Counted from the first letter of the stretch, positions 9,428 to 19,150 are shown. The stretch is DNA of 64,000 bases from Cellulomonas humilata (GCF_013359775.1 NZ_JABMCI010000067.1:62001-126000), one strand, 5' to 3'. The notes: generated from the sequence alone by a model not told the origin. Numbers and translations: made by a program.

Positions 9428-10336
9428 CTACTTGATCGACCCCCGGGTGACCCCGGAGATGACCCAGCGCTGGCTGAAGATGTAGACCACCAGCAGGGGT
9501 GCCATGGCCATGAGGTAGGACGCGAACGCCACCGTGTAGTCGGTGTTGAACTGCCCCTGGAACACGTACTGCGCGAGCGACAGCGTCCGCGCCCCGGGGT
9601 CGGTGAGCACCACCAGCGGCATGATGAAGTCGTTCCACGCCCAGACGCACGTGAGGATGCCGACCGTCGCGTTCATCGGTGTCAGCAGCGGGAAGATGAT
9701 CTGCCGGAACACCCGCCACGTCGACGCACCGTCGACCCGCGCCGCCTCCTCGAGCTCGATCGGGATCGAGCGGATGTAGGCGGTGTAGATGAAGATGTTC
9801 AGCGACAACCCGTAGATCGTGTAGAGCACGATCATCCCCGCCTGGTTGTCCAGGCCCAGGAGCGAGGTCTGCTTCACCAGCGGCAGCATGATGATCGGGA
9901 ACGGGATGAACAGGGCCGCCAGCAGGTAGAAGAACACGCCCTTGAAGAACGGGCGGTGGATGTTCCGCGCGATGCCGTAGGCGACGACCGAGCTGGTCAG
10001 CAGCGTGAAGACGACCGACCCCACGGTGATGATCGCCGTGTTCATCAGTGCCTGCGAGAAGTTGGTCCGCTCCCACGCCTCCGGGAAGTTCTCCCAGCGG
10101 ATCGGGTTCGGCCACTCGAAGCCGGTGCCGGTCGTGAGCTGGTCGGGGGTCTTGAGCGCGACGACCACGGCCAGGTAGAGCGGGACGAGGATCGTCAGCG
10201 AGCACACCGCGATCAGTGCGGTCACCCACCAGTTGATCTTGCGGGTGTCGTCGTCCGCGACGTTCTTGGTGCGGCGCCGACGGGGCCCGGGCAGGACGGG
10301 CTCGGCCTGGCCGAGCACGGTTCCGGCGGTGGTCAT
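9428..10336 (-). CDS. Sugar ABC transporter permease, MalG type
   Basis: A 302-residue permease with six predicted helices and the EAA loop IELEEAARVDGASTWRV. It is the last gene of a leftward operon of alpha-galactosidase, binding protein, MalF-type permease and this gene. Its ATG overlaps the stop of the upstream permease gene by four bases. It forms the importer for the alpha-galactoside whose hydrolase opens the operon; no ATPase gene is present. Confidence 0.92.
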   Translation of the reverse strand: MTTAGTVLGQAEPVLPGPRRRRTKNVADDDTRKINWWVTALIAVCSLTILVPLYLAVVVALKTPDQLTTGTGFEWPNPIRWENFPEAWERTNFSQALMNTAIITVGSVVFTLLTSSVVAYGIARNIHRPFFKGVFFYLLAALFIPFPIIMLPLVKQTSLLGLDNQAGMIVLYTIYGLSLNIFIYTAYIRSIPIELEEAARVDGASTWRVFRQIIFPLLTPMNATVGILTCVWAWNDFIMPLVVLTDPGARTLSLAQYVFQGQFNTDYTVAFASYLMAMAPLLVVYIFSQRWVISGVTRGSIK

Positions 10337-11277
10337 CAGAAGTCCGCCTCTCTGCGCTGAAGAACTCGGAACTGGAAGAGCGAGACGATGGTGATGACGA
10401 TGAAGAAGATCACCGCGTTCGCGGTCTGGTAGGCGAACTCCCCGCCGGAGAACCCGCCGCGGAAGATGAGCAGCGTCACGGACTCCGTGGCGGTGCCCGG
10501 GCCACCGTTGGTCAGGGCGACGATCGGGTCGAAGACCTGCAGGAAGTTCTTGAGGCTCAGCACGACGTTGATCGTGAAGAAGGCGCTGATCAGCGGGAAG
10601 GTGATCGCGGAGAACTGCCTCCACGGCTTCGCACCGTCCAGGGACGCGGCCTCGTAGAGCTCGCGGGGGATCGTCTGCAGCCCGGACAGGTAGATGATGA
10701 TCGCGAAGGCGCAGGACTGCCAGACGGCCAGGGCGACGATCGCGGTCCACGCCCAGGTCTCGTTGGTCAGGATGTTGTTCGCGAACAGCGGGATGCTCGC
10801 CAGGATCTTGGGCAGCGAGTTCGAGAAGAAGAACTGGAACACGTAGCCGATGACCAGGATCGCCAGCACGTAGGGCACGAAGTACACGCCCCGCCAGAAG
10901 TTGCGGGCCATGATCTTGGAGTTGAGACCCATCGCGATGGACAGCGAGATCAAGTTGGTCAGCACGGTCGCGGCGATCGCGAACAGGAACGAGAACCCGT
11001 ACGCCTGCAGGACGCGGTCGTCCTTGAACAGGTTGACGTAGTTGGACAGGCCGACGAAGTTCCAGGCGCCGTACCCGGCGTAGTTCGTCAGGCTGAAGAA
11101 GATGCCGACGAGCACCGGGACGGTGTGGAACAGGAAGAACGCGATGACCGCGGGCCAGACCATCCAGTAGAACGTGGACTGCGCGCGGTCCTTCGCGAGG
11201 CGCCGCGCCGGGGGTGTGTCGGCACCGCCGGCGCCGCGTGCCGCGGGCAGGGCTTGCGTGGAGGACGTCATCGTCAT
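10336..11277 (-). CDS. Sugar ABC transporter permease, MalF type
   Basis: A 313-residue permease with six predicted helices and the EAA loop RELYEAASLDGAKPWRQ. The ATG at 11277 overlaps the binding-protein stop codon (ATGA); a second ATG two codons later is an alternative. It pairs with the MalG-type subunit downstream. Confidence 0.92.
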   Translation of the reverse strand: MTMTSSTQALPAARGAGGADTPPARRLAKDRAQSTFYWMVWPAVIAFFLFHTVPVLVGIFFSLTNYAGYGAWNFVGLSNYVNLFKDDRVLQAYGFSFLFAIAATVLTNLISLSIAMGLNSKIMARNFWRGVYFVPYVLAILVIGYVFQFFFSNSLPKILASIPLFANNILTNETWAWTAIVALAVWQSCAFAIIIYLSGLQTIPRELYEAASLDGAKPWRQFSAITFPLISAFFTINVVLSLKNFLQVFDPIVALTNGGPGTATESVTLLIFRGGFSGGEFAYQTANAVIFFIVITIVSLFQFRVLQRREADF

Positions 11278-12563
11278 TCTCCCGTCACGGGGATGGTGCG
11301 AGCGGCGACCTTGCTCCACTCGCTGTCGAGGGTGGCGAGCGCGGCCTCGGCGTCGCCGCTGAACAGGAACTGCTGGTCGATCGCCGCGAGCGGGATGCTC
11401 GGCGGGATCTGGTGGTCGATGAAGCCCGCGATGCGGCCCTCGTCGAAGTACGGGGCGACCGACTGGATCGCCGGCTCGTCACTGAGCTCCGCGCCTTCGA
11501 CGGACGGGATCATGTTCTGCGAGGCGGCGAACTCCTCGATCACGTCCTTCTCGAACAGGTACTCGATGAAGCGCTTCGCCTCGGCCTGGCGCGGCGAGTC
11601 CTTCGGCATCGTCACGACGACGTCGACACCCGAGACCAGCACGCGGTCGGCGGGGTCGTCGGTGGCCGGGTACGGGAAGATCCCCGCCCGGATGTCCGGG
11701 TTGATGCCCTTGATCGGGCTCAGCGCCCAGATGCCCTGCAGGAGCATGGCGACCTCGCCGGCGGCGAACGCGGCGTTGCCGTCGTCGTAGGTCTTGCCGC
11801 GGTAGCCCTCCTGCATGTACCCGAACAGCTGGTACTGCTGGTCCATCGCCTCGGCGAAGTTCTTCTGGAACGACACCTCCGAGTCCGGACCCGTCTCCTC
11901 GCCCTGCTCGCGCATCTGGTCAAAGAAGTCGTCGCCGGCGGGGTAGGCGCCGAGCGCGTTGAAGGAGGGCAGCCCCGTCCACGAGTCGGCGAGGGTCCCG
12001 TAGAACGGGGTGATGCCGGCGCTCTGGAGCGCGTCGCAGACGGCGACCAGCTCGTCCCAGGTCTCCGGGACCTCGAGGCCCTGCTCCTCGAAGATGTCCT
12101 GGTTGTAGATGACCCCGTTGGCGTTGTTGACGTAGCCCAGGCCGCTGACCTCGTCGCCGTACGTGCCGAGGTCCGCGATGATCTCCTGCACCGCCGGGTT
12201 GATGGTGTCCAGCACCGGCTCGTCGGAGAAGTCGTAGAACACCCCGGCCTGGACGAGGCGGCCGAAGTTCCCGCTCGCGTTCAGGGCGATGACGTCCGGC
12301 GCCTTGTCCTTCACCAGGAGGGTCCGGATGGCCGTGTCGCCGTCGGCGACCTGGTTCTGCACCACGCGGATGTCAGGGTTCTCCGCCTCGAAGTCGGCGA
12401 TGATCTGGGTGAAGTCCTCGAGCGCCTCACCCTTGAACTGGAAGAAGCTCAGGGTGGTCACGCCGTCGGACGGTTCGTTCGCACAGCCGCCGACTGCGGC
12501 CAGCAGAGCGACGAGGGCCGCCGCTGCTGCGGTTCGACCGTGTCGCTTCTCTCGGTATCTCAT
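11274..12563 (-). CDS. Alpha-galactoside ABC transporter binding lipoprotein
   Basis: A 429-residue family 1 solute-binding protein. The lipoprotein signal ends in AVGGC (Cys27), so it is anchored outside the membrane. The mature protein opens with LSFFQFKGEALEDF and has a Trp-containing ligand region (DSWTGLPSF). AAGGAGG lies at 12570-12576, well placed for the ATG at 12563. It follows the alpha-galactosidase gene by 29 bases, so raffinose-type sugars or melibiose are the likely ligands (inference from context). Confidence 0.92.
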   Translation of the reverse strand: MRYREKRHGRTAAAAALVALLAAVGGCANEPSDGVTTLSFFQFKGEALEDFTQIIADFEAENPDIRVVQNQVADGDTAIRTLLVKDKAPDVIALNASGNFGRLVQAGVFYDFSDEPVLDTINPAVQEIIADLGTYGDEVSGLGYVNNANGVIYNQDIFEEQGLEVPETWDELVAVCDALQSAGITPFYGTLADSWTGLPSFNALGAYPAGDDFFDQMREQGEETGPDSEVSFQKNFAEAMDQQYQLFGYMQEGYRGKTYDDGNAAFAAGEVAMLLQGIWALSPIKGINPDIRAGIFPYPATDDPADRVLVSGVDVVVTMPKDSPRQAEAKRFIEYLFEKDVIEEFAASQNMIPSVEGAELSDEPAIQSVAPYFDEGRIAGFIDHQIPPSIPLAAIDQQFLFSGDAEAALATLDSEWSKVAARTIPVTGE

Positions 12564-12592
12564 CGTGCGCCTCCTTGCGCGTGTGGTCGTGC

Positions 12593-14746
12593 TCAGCTCT
12601 GGGCGACGAGCTCGATGACGGTGGATCTCTGGGGGTACTGGACCGGCGGCCGGAGGCCGACGGCGTCGAGCTCGCGCCCCGTGAGGGTGATGTCGTGCGT
12701 CTGCCAGGCGAGCTCGGACTGGCCGGCGGTCCCGGTGGGGCCGCCGACGACGCTGACGCGGTACCGCCGGCCGGGGTCGAGCCCGGGGATCCGGACCCTG
12801 CCCGGCGGGTAGGCGACGGTGGTGTCGGTCTGCGTGAGGGTGAACACCGCCGACGTGCCGTCGTGCGCGACCACACCGCGGACGTCGATGCCCGGCTCGG
12901 TGTCGTCGACGGAGATCGTGCGGCCGGTGGCCACCAGCGGGCGGATGCGCTTGGCGTACTCCACCCACGCCGCGATCCGGGAGCGGGTCGGCTCGTCGGT
13001 CGCCGTGAGGTCCCACTCGATCCCGACGTGCCCGAAGAGCGCGACCGCGGCGCTGAGGTCGAGGTCCACGGTCCTGCCGGTCGAGTGGACCACGGGGCTG
13101 GTCAGGTGCATGCCCATCATCTCCGGCGGGACCACCAGGCCCGTGTACCGCTGGTTGACCAGGCGGTCGAGCGGGTCGAGGGTGTCGCTGGTCCAGATCC
13201 GGTCGGTGCGCGCCAGGATGCCGAGGTCGACACGCGCACCCCCGGAGGCGCAGCTCTCGATCTCCAGGCCGGGATGGGCCGCCTTGAGCTCGTCCAGCAG
13301 CCGGTAGAGGGCCAGCGTGTGCTCGCGGACCCGGGCGACGCCCTGCGGACCGCTCCCGGCGTCGAGCAGGTCGCGGTTGTGGTCCCACTTCAGGTAGGCG
13401 ATGGGGTACTCGTCGAGCAGGGCGTGGAGCCGGCCGGCGATGTACGCGTAGGCGTCGTCGTGCGCGAGGTCGAGCACCTGCTGCTGACGCGCGGACGGCG
13501 GCAGCGTCGTCCGCGCGCGCAGGATCCAGTCGGGGTGCGCACGGGCGAGGTCGCTGTCCGGGTTGACCATCTCGGGCTCCACCCAGAGGCCGAACTCCAT
13601 GCCGCGGCGCACGACGTGGTCCACCAGGGGGTGCAGCCCGTCGGGCCACACGGTCGCGTCCACGTACCAGTCGCCCAGGCCCGAGGTGTCGTCGCGACGC
13701 CCGAGGAACCACCCGTCGTCGAGGACGAACCGCTCGACCCCGACCGACGCGGCGGCGTCCGCCAGCGCGGTCAGCCGGTCGAGGGAGTGGTCGAAGTAGA
13801 CCGCCTCCCACGTGTTGAGCGTGATCGGGCGCGGCCGGACGGGATGGGCCGGACGGCGGCGCCACTCGTCGTGGAAGCGGTGGGCGAGCTCGCTCAGCCC
13901 GTCGCCCCACGACCCGATCACGTCGGGCGACGTGAGCGAGGCACCCGGCGCGAGGATGACCTCCCCGGGCGCGAAGAGCTCTCCCCCCGCGAGGACGGCC
14001 TCCCCGGCCGCGGACCGTTCCGCGAGCAGGCGGTGGTTCCCGCTCCACGCGACGTGCACGGCGTGCACGCGCCCGCGCTCGAAGCCGAAGCCCGGGCGGC
14101 CTGCGGCGAGGACGAGGGTGGCGTCCGCACCCGGTCGGCCGCGGCGGCTCTCGCGCAGGTGCGTCCCGTACGTGAAGGGGCGCCGCTGGGGAGTGCGTTC
14201 CTTCAGGTGCCGACCCGTGGTGTCGAGGATCTCGGTCGCGTCCCACGGCACGGGGAACGCGAGGTGGAGCGACTGCACCGTGTAGGGGGAGTCGCCCGTG
14301 TTGCGCAGCGTGATCCGCTGGTGCAGGAGCCCGCTCGGGCCCACCCGCAACTCGAGCACCGCACTCAGGTCGGCCTCCCGGTCGACCAGGGAGAGCCGGA
14401 CTTGGTGATCGTCGGCCCGGATGTCCTCGAGCTCCAGGCGGACGCTGAACGCGGCTCCGTCGCGGTGGCCCTCCAGGCCGGGCGTGCCGAGCCAGCCGGC
14501 CGCCTGCGAGGTGACGAGCGTGGCGCGAGCCGGCTCGTCGAGTCCGCCGGAGACCCGCTGCGGGAGGGCCGCCACGGCCAGGCCGTGCAGCGTCTGCTCG
14601 CTCGAGTCGGCCAGCTCCTCGCCCCAGTGCACGATCGCCGGGTGGGGGGCGACGTCGAGGTCGATCACGACGCTGGTGCCGCCGCGGTGCAGGTGCAGGA
14701 CGCGTCGGGCAGTGGTGTCCGCAGTCACCTCGTCGTGAGAGAGCAT
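12593..14746 (-). CDS. Alpha-galactosidase, GH36
   Basis: A 717-residue family 36 alpha-galactosidase that removes terminal alpha-1,6-galactose from raffinose-family sugars. The nucleophile region YLKWDHNRDL and the acid/base region ESCASGGARVDLG are intact, and the N-terminal beta-supersandwich and C-terminal beta domain account for the length. No signal peptide is present, so it acts on imported sugar in the cytoplasm. It is first in the operon with its importer and divergent from a ROK regulator. TAGAAC upstream and the lack of a ribosome-binding site suggest a leaderless start. Confidence 0.93.
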   Translation of the reverse strand: MLSHDEVTADTTARRVLHLHRGGTSVVIDLDVAPHPAIVHWGEELADSSEQTLHGLAVAALPQRVSGGLDEPARATLVTSQAAGWLGTPGLEGHRDGAAFSVRLELEDIRADDHQVRLSLVDREADLSAVLELRVGPSGLLHQRITLRNTGDSPYTVQSLHLAFPVPWDATEILDTTGRHLKERTPQRRPFTYGTHLRESRRGRPGADATLVLAAGRPGFGFERGRVHAVHVAWSGNHRLLAERSAAGEAVLAGGELFAPGEVILAPGASLTSPDVIGSWGDGLSELAHRFHDEWRRRPAHPVRPRPITLNTWEAVYFDHSLDRLTALADAAASVGVERFVLDDGWFLGRRDDTSGLGDWYVDATVWPDGLHPLVDHVVRRGMEFGLWVEPEMVNPDSDLARAHPDWILRARTTLPPSARQQQVLDLAHDDAYAYIAGRLHALLDEYPIAYLKWDHNRDLLDAGSGPQGVARVREHTLALYRLLDELKAAHPGLEIESCASGGARVDLGILARTDRIWTSDTLDPLDRLVNQRYTGLVVPPEMMGMHLTSPVVHSTGRTVDLDLSAAVALFGHVGIEWDLTATDEPTRSRIAAWVEYAKRIRPLVATGRTISVDDTEPGIDVRGVVAHDGTSAVFTLTQTDTTVAYPPGRVRIPGLDPGRRYRVSVVGGPTGTAGQSELAWQTHDITLTGRELDAVGLRPPVQYPQRSTVIELVAQS

Positions 14747-14858
14747 GTATTAGTTCTAACACGGAAGAAACAACCGGGACAAGTTCTGATTCCGGTACAT
14801 TTCGGGCCAGGTGGGTCGGTTTTCGTGTCATGATGGAACCAATGAACGGGTTGAGCGG
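14747..14858. promoter_or_regulatory. Divergent promoter region, alpha-galactosidase / ROK
   Basis: This AT-richer 112-bp spacer holds a leftward promoter (TTGTCC on the minus strand at 14777-14782 and TAGAAC at 14753-14758, 18-bp spacer). An inverted repeat TTAGTTCTAA (14750-14759) overlaps the -10 and is a candidate ROK operator. No clear rightward promoter was found. Confidence 0.5.
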
Positions 14859-16019
14859 ATGCTGAGCGAGAGCGAGCGCGCTCTCGCTCGCGCCGTGCTC
14901 ATCCACGGGCCGATCTCCCGCAGCGAGCTCACCAGTCGCCTGGGCCTGTCGCCGCCGAGCCTCACACGCCTGGTCAAGCCGTTCCTCGACCGCGGGCTGT
15001 TCGTCGAGCTGGACGACCGGACCGACGGGTCGATCGGCCGACCCGTGCGCCCGCTCGACGTCCGGCCGGGACTGGCCAGCTTCGCGGGCGTCAAGGTGGC
15101 GGGCGAGTCGCTCTACGTCGTCGCGACGGACGTCCGCGCCGGACTGCTCGCCTACCAGGAGCACGCGCTCGGTCGCCGCGACCCGGACGGCGTCGCCGAC
15201 GAGATCGCAGCGGCCGTGCGCGGTCTCGGCGTCGACCAGATCGCCGGCGTCGGGGTGTCGCTCGGCGGGGCCGTGAGGGACGGTCGCGTCGAGTTCGCCC
15301 CGTTCCTCGACTGGACGGACGTGCCGTTCGCCCAGCTCGTCGAGGACCGGCTGGGCATCCCCGTGTCGCTCGAGAACGACCTCGTGGCGCTCGCCGAGGC
15401 CGAGCGCTGGTTCGGGCTCGGCCGCGGGATCCCCGGGTTCGCCGTGATCACCATCGGCGCCGGCGTCGGGTACGCGCTGGTCGTGAACGGGCAGGTCGTG
15501 CACTCCCGCGAGGCCGGTGTCGGCCTCGGCGGCCACATCCCCCTGAGCACCACCGGCCCGGTCTGCCACGTGGGCCATCGCGGGTGCGCCGAGGCGATGC
15601 TGGCCTCGGGATCGATCGCCGCCCAGGTGTCGGCCGCGCTCCAGCGTCCGCTCGACTACGACGACGTGCTCCGCCTGGCGGCGCAGGGCGATCCCGCGGC
15701 GACGACCGTCGTCGACGAGGCTGCGGCCGCCCTCGGACGGTTCGTCGCGCTCGCGGTCAACCTCACCCTCCAGCCGGCGGTCGTCCTCGCAGGCGAGGGC
15801 ATCGGGCTCTTCGCCCTCGCGGAGGATCGGGTGCGGGCCGCCATCGCCGCCGACCGCGACCCGCGCGCCGAGCCGGTCGGGCTCTACGTCGACGAGTCCG
15901 GCTTCTCGGCGTGGGCCCGAGGGGCGGCGACGATCGCGATCCAGGACGCCGTCGACCGCATCCGTCTCGACGAGCGCGCGCCGGTGCTGCTCTCCGCCGA
16001 TGCAGGAGCGATCACATGA
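14859..16019 (+). CDS. ROK-family transcriptional regulator
   Basis: A 386-residue NagC/XylR-type regulator: an N-terminal winged helix-turn-helix (residues 1-60, SRSELTSRLGLSPPSLTRLV) fused to a ROK sugar-kinase-like domain. The glycine-rich VGVSLGG segment is kept, and the zinc motif is a variant, CHVGHRGCAEAM. The ATG at 14859 is chosen because the helix-turn-helix begins right after it; an in-frame GTG at 14811 is possible. It lies divergent from the alpha-galactosidase operon and overlaps an alpha-glucosidase gene, so it is the likely regulator of both, responding to a sugar. Confidence 0.88.
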   Translation: MLSESERALARAVLIHGPISRSELTSRLGLSPPSLTRLVKPFLDRGLFVELDDRTDGSIGRPVRPLDVRPGLASFAGVKVAGESLYVVATDVRAGLLAYQEHALGRRDPDGVADEIAAAVRGLGVDQIAGVGVSLGGAVRDGRVEFAPFLDWTDVPFAQLVEDRLGIPVSLENDLVALAEAERWFGLGRGIPGFAVITIGAGVGYALVVNGQVVHSREAGVGLGGHIPLSTTGPVCHVGHRGCAEAMLASGSIAAQVSAALQRPLDYDDVLRLAAQGDPAATTVVDEAAAALGRFVALAVNLTLQPAVVLAGEGIGLFALAEDRVRAAIAADRDPRAEPVGLYVDESGFSAWARGAATIAIQDAVDRIRLDERAPVLLSADAGAIT

Positions 16020-17698
16020 GCTGGACCCCCGAGGACGCCCCGTGGTGGACCCGAGCCGTCGTGTACCAGGTGTACCCGCGCTCGTTCGCGGACTCCGACG
16101 GAGACGGGATCGGTGACCTGCGAGGCATCCTCGGGCGCCTCGACCACCTGGCGGAGCTGGGGGTGGACGTGGTCTGGCTGTCGCCCATCTACGCCTCCCC
16201 GCAGGACGACAACGGCTACGACATCAGCGACTACCAGGCCGTCGACCCGATGTTCGGCACCCTCGAGGACCTCGAGGAGCTGATCGCGGCGCTGCACGAC
16301 CGGGGCATGAAGCTGGTCATGGACCTCGTCGTCAACCACACGTCCGACGAGCATCCGTGGTTCGTCGAGTCCCGGGACCCGGACAGCCCGAAGCGGGACT
16401 GGTACTGGTGGCGGCCGCCCCGCGCGGGCATGGCAGCGGGCGCTCCCGGCGCCGAGCCCACCAACTGGCGGTCCTTCTTCGAGGGACCCGCGTGGGAGCT
16501 CGACGAGCGCTCGGGCGAGTACTACCTGCACCTGTTCAGCCGCAAGCAGCCGGACCTCAACTGGGAGAACCCTGCCGTCCGGGACGCGGTCTACTCGATG
16601 ATGCGCTGGTGGCTGGACCGAGGGGTCGACGGCTTCCGCATGGACGTCATCAACCTCATCTCCAAGGACATCGCCCTGCCGGACGGCGTGGTCACCGACG
16701 GCCTGCTCGCCGACGGCTCGGCGTCCTACGTCTGCGGTCCGCGCATCCACGAGTTCCTCGCGGAGATGCACAAGGCCGTGTTCGCCGGTCGCCCCGAGCG
16801 GCTGCTGACCGTGGGGGAGATGCCCGGCGTCACCGTCGAGCAGGCGCGCGACTTCACCGACCCGGCGCGGGAGGAGGTCGACATGGTGTTCCAGTTCGAG
16901 CACGTCGGCCTCGACCACGGACCGGGCGGGAAGTTCGACGTCCGCCCGCTGCGGCTGCGGGACCTCAAGGCGTCGTTCGGGCGCTGGCAGACCGCGCTGG
17001 CCGACGTCGGCTGGAACAGCCTGTACTGGGACAACCACGACCAGCCGCGGATCGTGTCCCGCTTCGGCGACGACGGGCGGTACCGGCGCGAGTCGGCCAC
17101 CATGCTCGCCACCGTGCTGCACCTGCACCGCGGCACGCCGTACGTCTACCAGGGCGAGGAGCTCGGGATGACGAACGCGCACTTCACGCGGTTCGACCAG
17201 TACCGGGACATCGAGACGCTCAACCACGTGGCGGTCGCGAAGACCGTCGGCACGGGGTCCGACGAGGACCTGCTGGCCGGCATCGCGGCGACGGGTCGGG
17301 ACAACGCCCGCACTCCGATGCAGTGGGACGGCTCCCCGAACGCGGGCTTCACGACGGGCACCCCGTGGATCTCGGTCAACGAGAACTACCCGACGGTCAA
17401 CGCCGAGGCGGAGCGCGCGGACCCCGGCTCGGTCTTCCACTACTACCGGGCGCTCATCGCCCTGCGGCACGACGACCCGGTCGTGGCCCTCGGCGACTTC
17501 ACCATGCTGCTCCCGGACCACGAGCACGTGTACGCGTTCACCCGCCGGCTCGGCGGCGTCACGCTCACCGTCCTGGGCAACTTCTCGGGCGAGGTGCAGG
17601 AGACTGGGCTCGAGCTGGGCGAGCTGGTACTGGGCAACTACCCGGACCCGGCGGGGTCGGCCCTGCGGCCGTGGGAGGCGCGGGTCCACAGGTCCTGA
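16016..17698 (+). CDS. Alpha-glucosidase, GH13
   Basis: A 560-residue family 13 enzyme of the oligo-1,6-glucosidase/alpha-glucosidase type. The catalytic triad is visible: nucleophile Asp210 (GFRMDVINL), acid Glu268 (VGEMPG) and transition-state stabiliser Asp342 (WDNHDQPR). It begins YQVYPRSFADSDGDGIGD, as in this family. There is no signal peptide, so it acts on imported sugars. The ATG overlaps the ROK stop codon (ATGA). With the alpha-galactosidase it could finish degradation of the sucrose or glucoside part of an imported sugar. Confidence 0.93.
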   Translation: MSWTPEDAPWWTRAVVYQVYPRSFADSDGDGIGDLRGILGRLDHLAELGVDVVWLSPIYASPQDDNGYDISDYQAVDPMFGTLEDLEELIAALHDRGMKLVMDLVVNHTSDEHPWFVESRDPDSPKRDWYWWRPPRAGMAAGAPGAEPTNWRSFFEGPAWELDERSGEYYLHLFSRKQPDLNWENPAVRDAVYSMMRWWLDRGVDGFRMDVINLISKDIALPDGVVTDGLLADGSASYVCGPRIHEFLAEMHKAVFAGRPERLLTVGEMPGVTVEQARDFTDPAREEVDMVFQFEHVGLDHGPGGKFDVRPLRLRDLKASFGRWQTALADVGWNSLYWDNHDQPRIVSRFGDDGRYRRESATMLATVLHLHRGTPYVYQGEELGMTNAHFTRFDQYRDIETLNHVAVAKTVGTGSDEDLLAGIAATGRDNARTPMQWDGSPNAGFTTGTPWISVNENYPTVNAEAERADPGSVFHYYRALIALRHDDPVVALGDFTMLLPDHEHVYAFTRRLGGVTLTVLGNFSGEVQETGLELGELVLGNYPDPAGSALRPWEARVHRS

Positions 17699-17776
17699 CC
17701 GTCGGGTCTGCCACCGTGCCGACCCGGGGGCTGGCGGGACAGACCGGGGTGTTCCGGGCTCGTTAGCGTCCCGAGC

Positions 17777-18526
17777 ATGACGATCGCGACGGCCCCGCCC
17801 CACCCGCTGCCCGTCCGGACGCGCCGCCGGTGGGCGGGGTGGACGGCGGTGCTCCTGACCTCGCTGGCGATCGCCGCGTACTCCGTGACGCCGTACCTGA
17901 CCTCGTCGCTGCGGGCGCTCACGGACGACGGGTTCGGGCTCGCGTCCGCCTACCTCGACCAGCCCGCGGCCGTGCGTGCTGCCTTCTACGTCCACGTCGT
18001 CGGCGCAGGGCTGGCGCTCCTGCTGGGCCCGTGGCAGTTCTGGGCGGGCCTGCGCCGGCGGCTCCCGCGCGTGCACCGGTGGACGGGCCGCACGTACCTG
18101 ACGGCGGTCGGTGTGGGCGGCGTGGCCTCGCTGGTGATGGCGCCGTTCAACAGCGTGGGCTTCGTCGGGTTCTTCGGGTTCGGCACGCTCGGCGTCCTGT
18201 GGCTCTGGACCGGCTGGCGCGGCTACCGGGCGATCCGCTCCGGCGACGTTCGGGCGCACCAGGCCTGGATGATCCGGAACTTCGCCCTGACGTTCGCCGC
18301 GGTGACCCTGCGCGCGTGGACGGGCTTGCTGCTCGGGGTCCAGCTGCCATTCGTCGACGGCGACCAGGGCGTCGAGGCGGCCTTCGCCAACGCGTACGCC
18401 GCGGTCCCGTTCCTGTGCTGGCTCCCGAACCTCGTCATCGCCGAGCTGATGGTCCGGCGCCGAGGGCTGCCGGCGCTGCGGATCACCGACGGTGGCTACG
18501 CTCGCACGGAGGTCGTCGAGAGGTAG
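17777..18526 (+). CDS. DUF2306 membrane protein
   Basis: A 249-residue integral membrane protein with about six to seven predicted helices and the DUF2306 hallmarks: HVVGAGLALLLGPWQFW, HRWTGRTYL and HQAWMIRNFALTFAA, with conserved histidines that may bind haem or metal. Function is unknown. TAGCGT at 17764-17769, seven bases before the ATG and with no ribosome-binding site, suggests a leaderless transcript. Confidence 0.85.
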   Translation: MTIATAPPHPLPVRTRRRWAGWTAVLLTSLAIAAYSVTPYLTSSLRALTDDGFGLASAYLDQPAAVRAAFYVHVVGAGLALLLGPWQFWAGLRRRLPRVHRWTGRTYLTAVGVGGVASLVMAPFNSVGFVGFFGFGTLGVLWLWTGWRGYRAIRSGDVRAHQAWMIRNFALTFAAVTLRAWTGLLLGVQLPFVDGDQGVEAAFANAYAAVPFLCWLPNLVIAELMVRRRGLPALRITDGGYARTEVVER

Positions 18527-18534
18527 GAGCAGGC

Positions 18535-19113
18535 GTGGGCACCGTGCACGAGAGCATCGACGGTCGGCTGCGGGCGTTCGTCGAGGCGCAGCCGATGTTC
18601 TTCGTCGCGACGGCGCCGAGCGGCCCGGACGGGCACGTCAACCTGTCACCCAAGGGCATCGCCGGCTCGTTCGTGGTCCTCGACGAGCACACGGTGGCGT
18701 ACCTCGACCTCACAGCGAGCGGCGCCGAGACGATCGCGCACCTGCGGGACAACGGCCGGATCACGCTCATGTTCTGCGCGTTCGAGGGGCCGCCCAACCT
18801 CGTCCGCCTCTACGGTCGCGGCCGGTTCGTCACGCTCTACGACGAGGGCTTCGACGAGCTCGCGGCCCTGTTCCCCGAGACGCGCGGCGCCCGAGCCGTG
18901 ATCGTCGTCGAGGTGGACCGGGTGTCGGACTCGTGCGGCTACGGCGTCCCGCGGATGGCGCTGGAGGGGGAGCGGGACCTGCTGCCGCAGCACATGGAGC
19001 GCAAGGGGACCGACGGCCAGGCCGCGTACCGACGCCTGAAGAACCGGACCAGCATCGACGGCCTGCCGGCGTTCGACATGGATCCCGAACCGTCCACGGC
19101 GTCCACTGGATGA
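18535..19113 (+). CDS. Pyridoxamine 5'-phosphate oxidase family protein
   Basis: A 192-residue split-barrel flavin-binding protein, close to the general actinobacterial group with motifs FFVATAPSGPDGHVNLSPKG and RITLMFCAFEGPPN. The family binds FMN or F420; the substrate is not known. GTG at 18535 has an AGGAGC ribosome-binding site and follows the DUF2306 gene by eight bases, so the two are probably co-transcribed. Confidence 0.85.
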   Translation: MGTVHESIDGRLRAFVEAQPMFFVATAPSGPDGHVNLSPKGIAGSFVVLDEHTVAYLDLTASGAETIAHLRDNGRITLMFCAFEGPPNLVRLYGRGRFVTLYDEGFDELAALFPETRGARAVIVVEVDRVSDSCGYGVPRMALEGERDLLPQHMERKGTDGQAAYRRLKNRTSIDGLPAFDMDPEPSTASTG

Positions 19114-19150
19114 TCTCGTGAACCACGATGTGAGATGGCCGGGGGGCGAC

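Noticed and set aside
14830..14865. A possible short upstream frame (MMEPMNGLSGC) overlapping the ROK start
   Set aside because: No ribosome-binding site, no regulatory codon run and no stem-loop; most likely chance.
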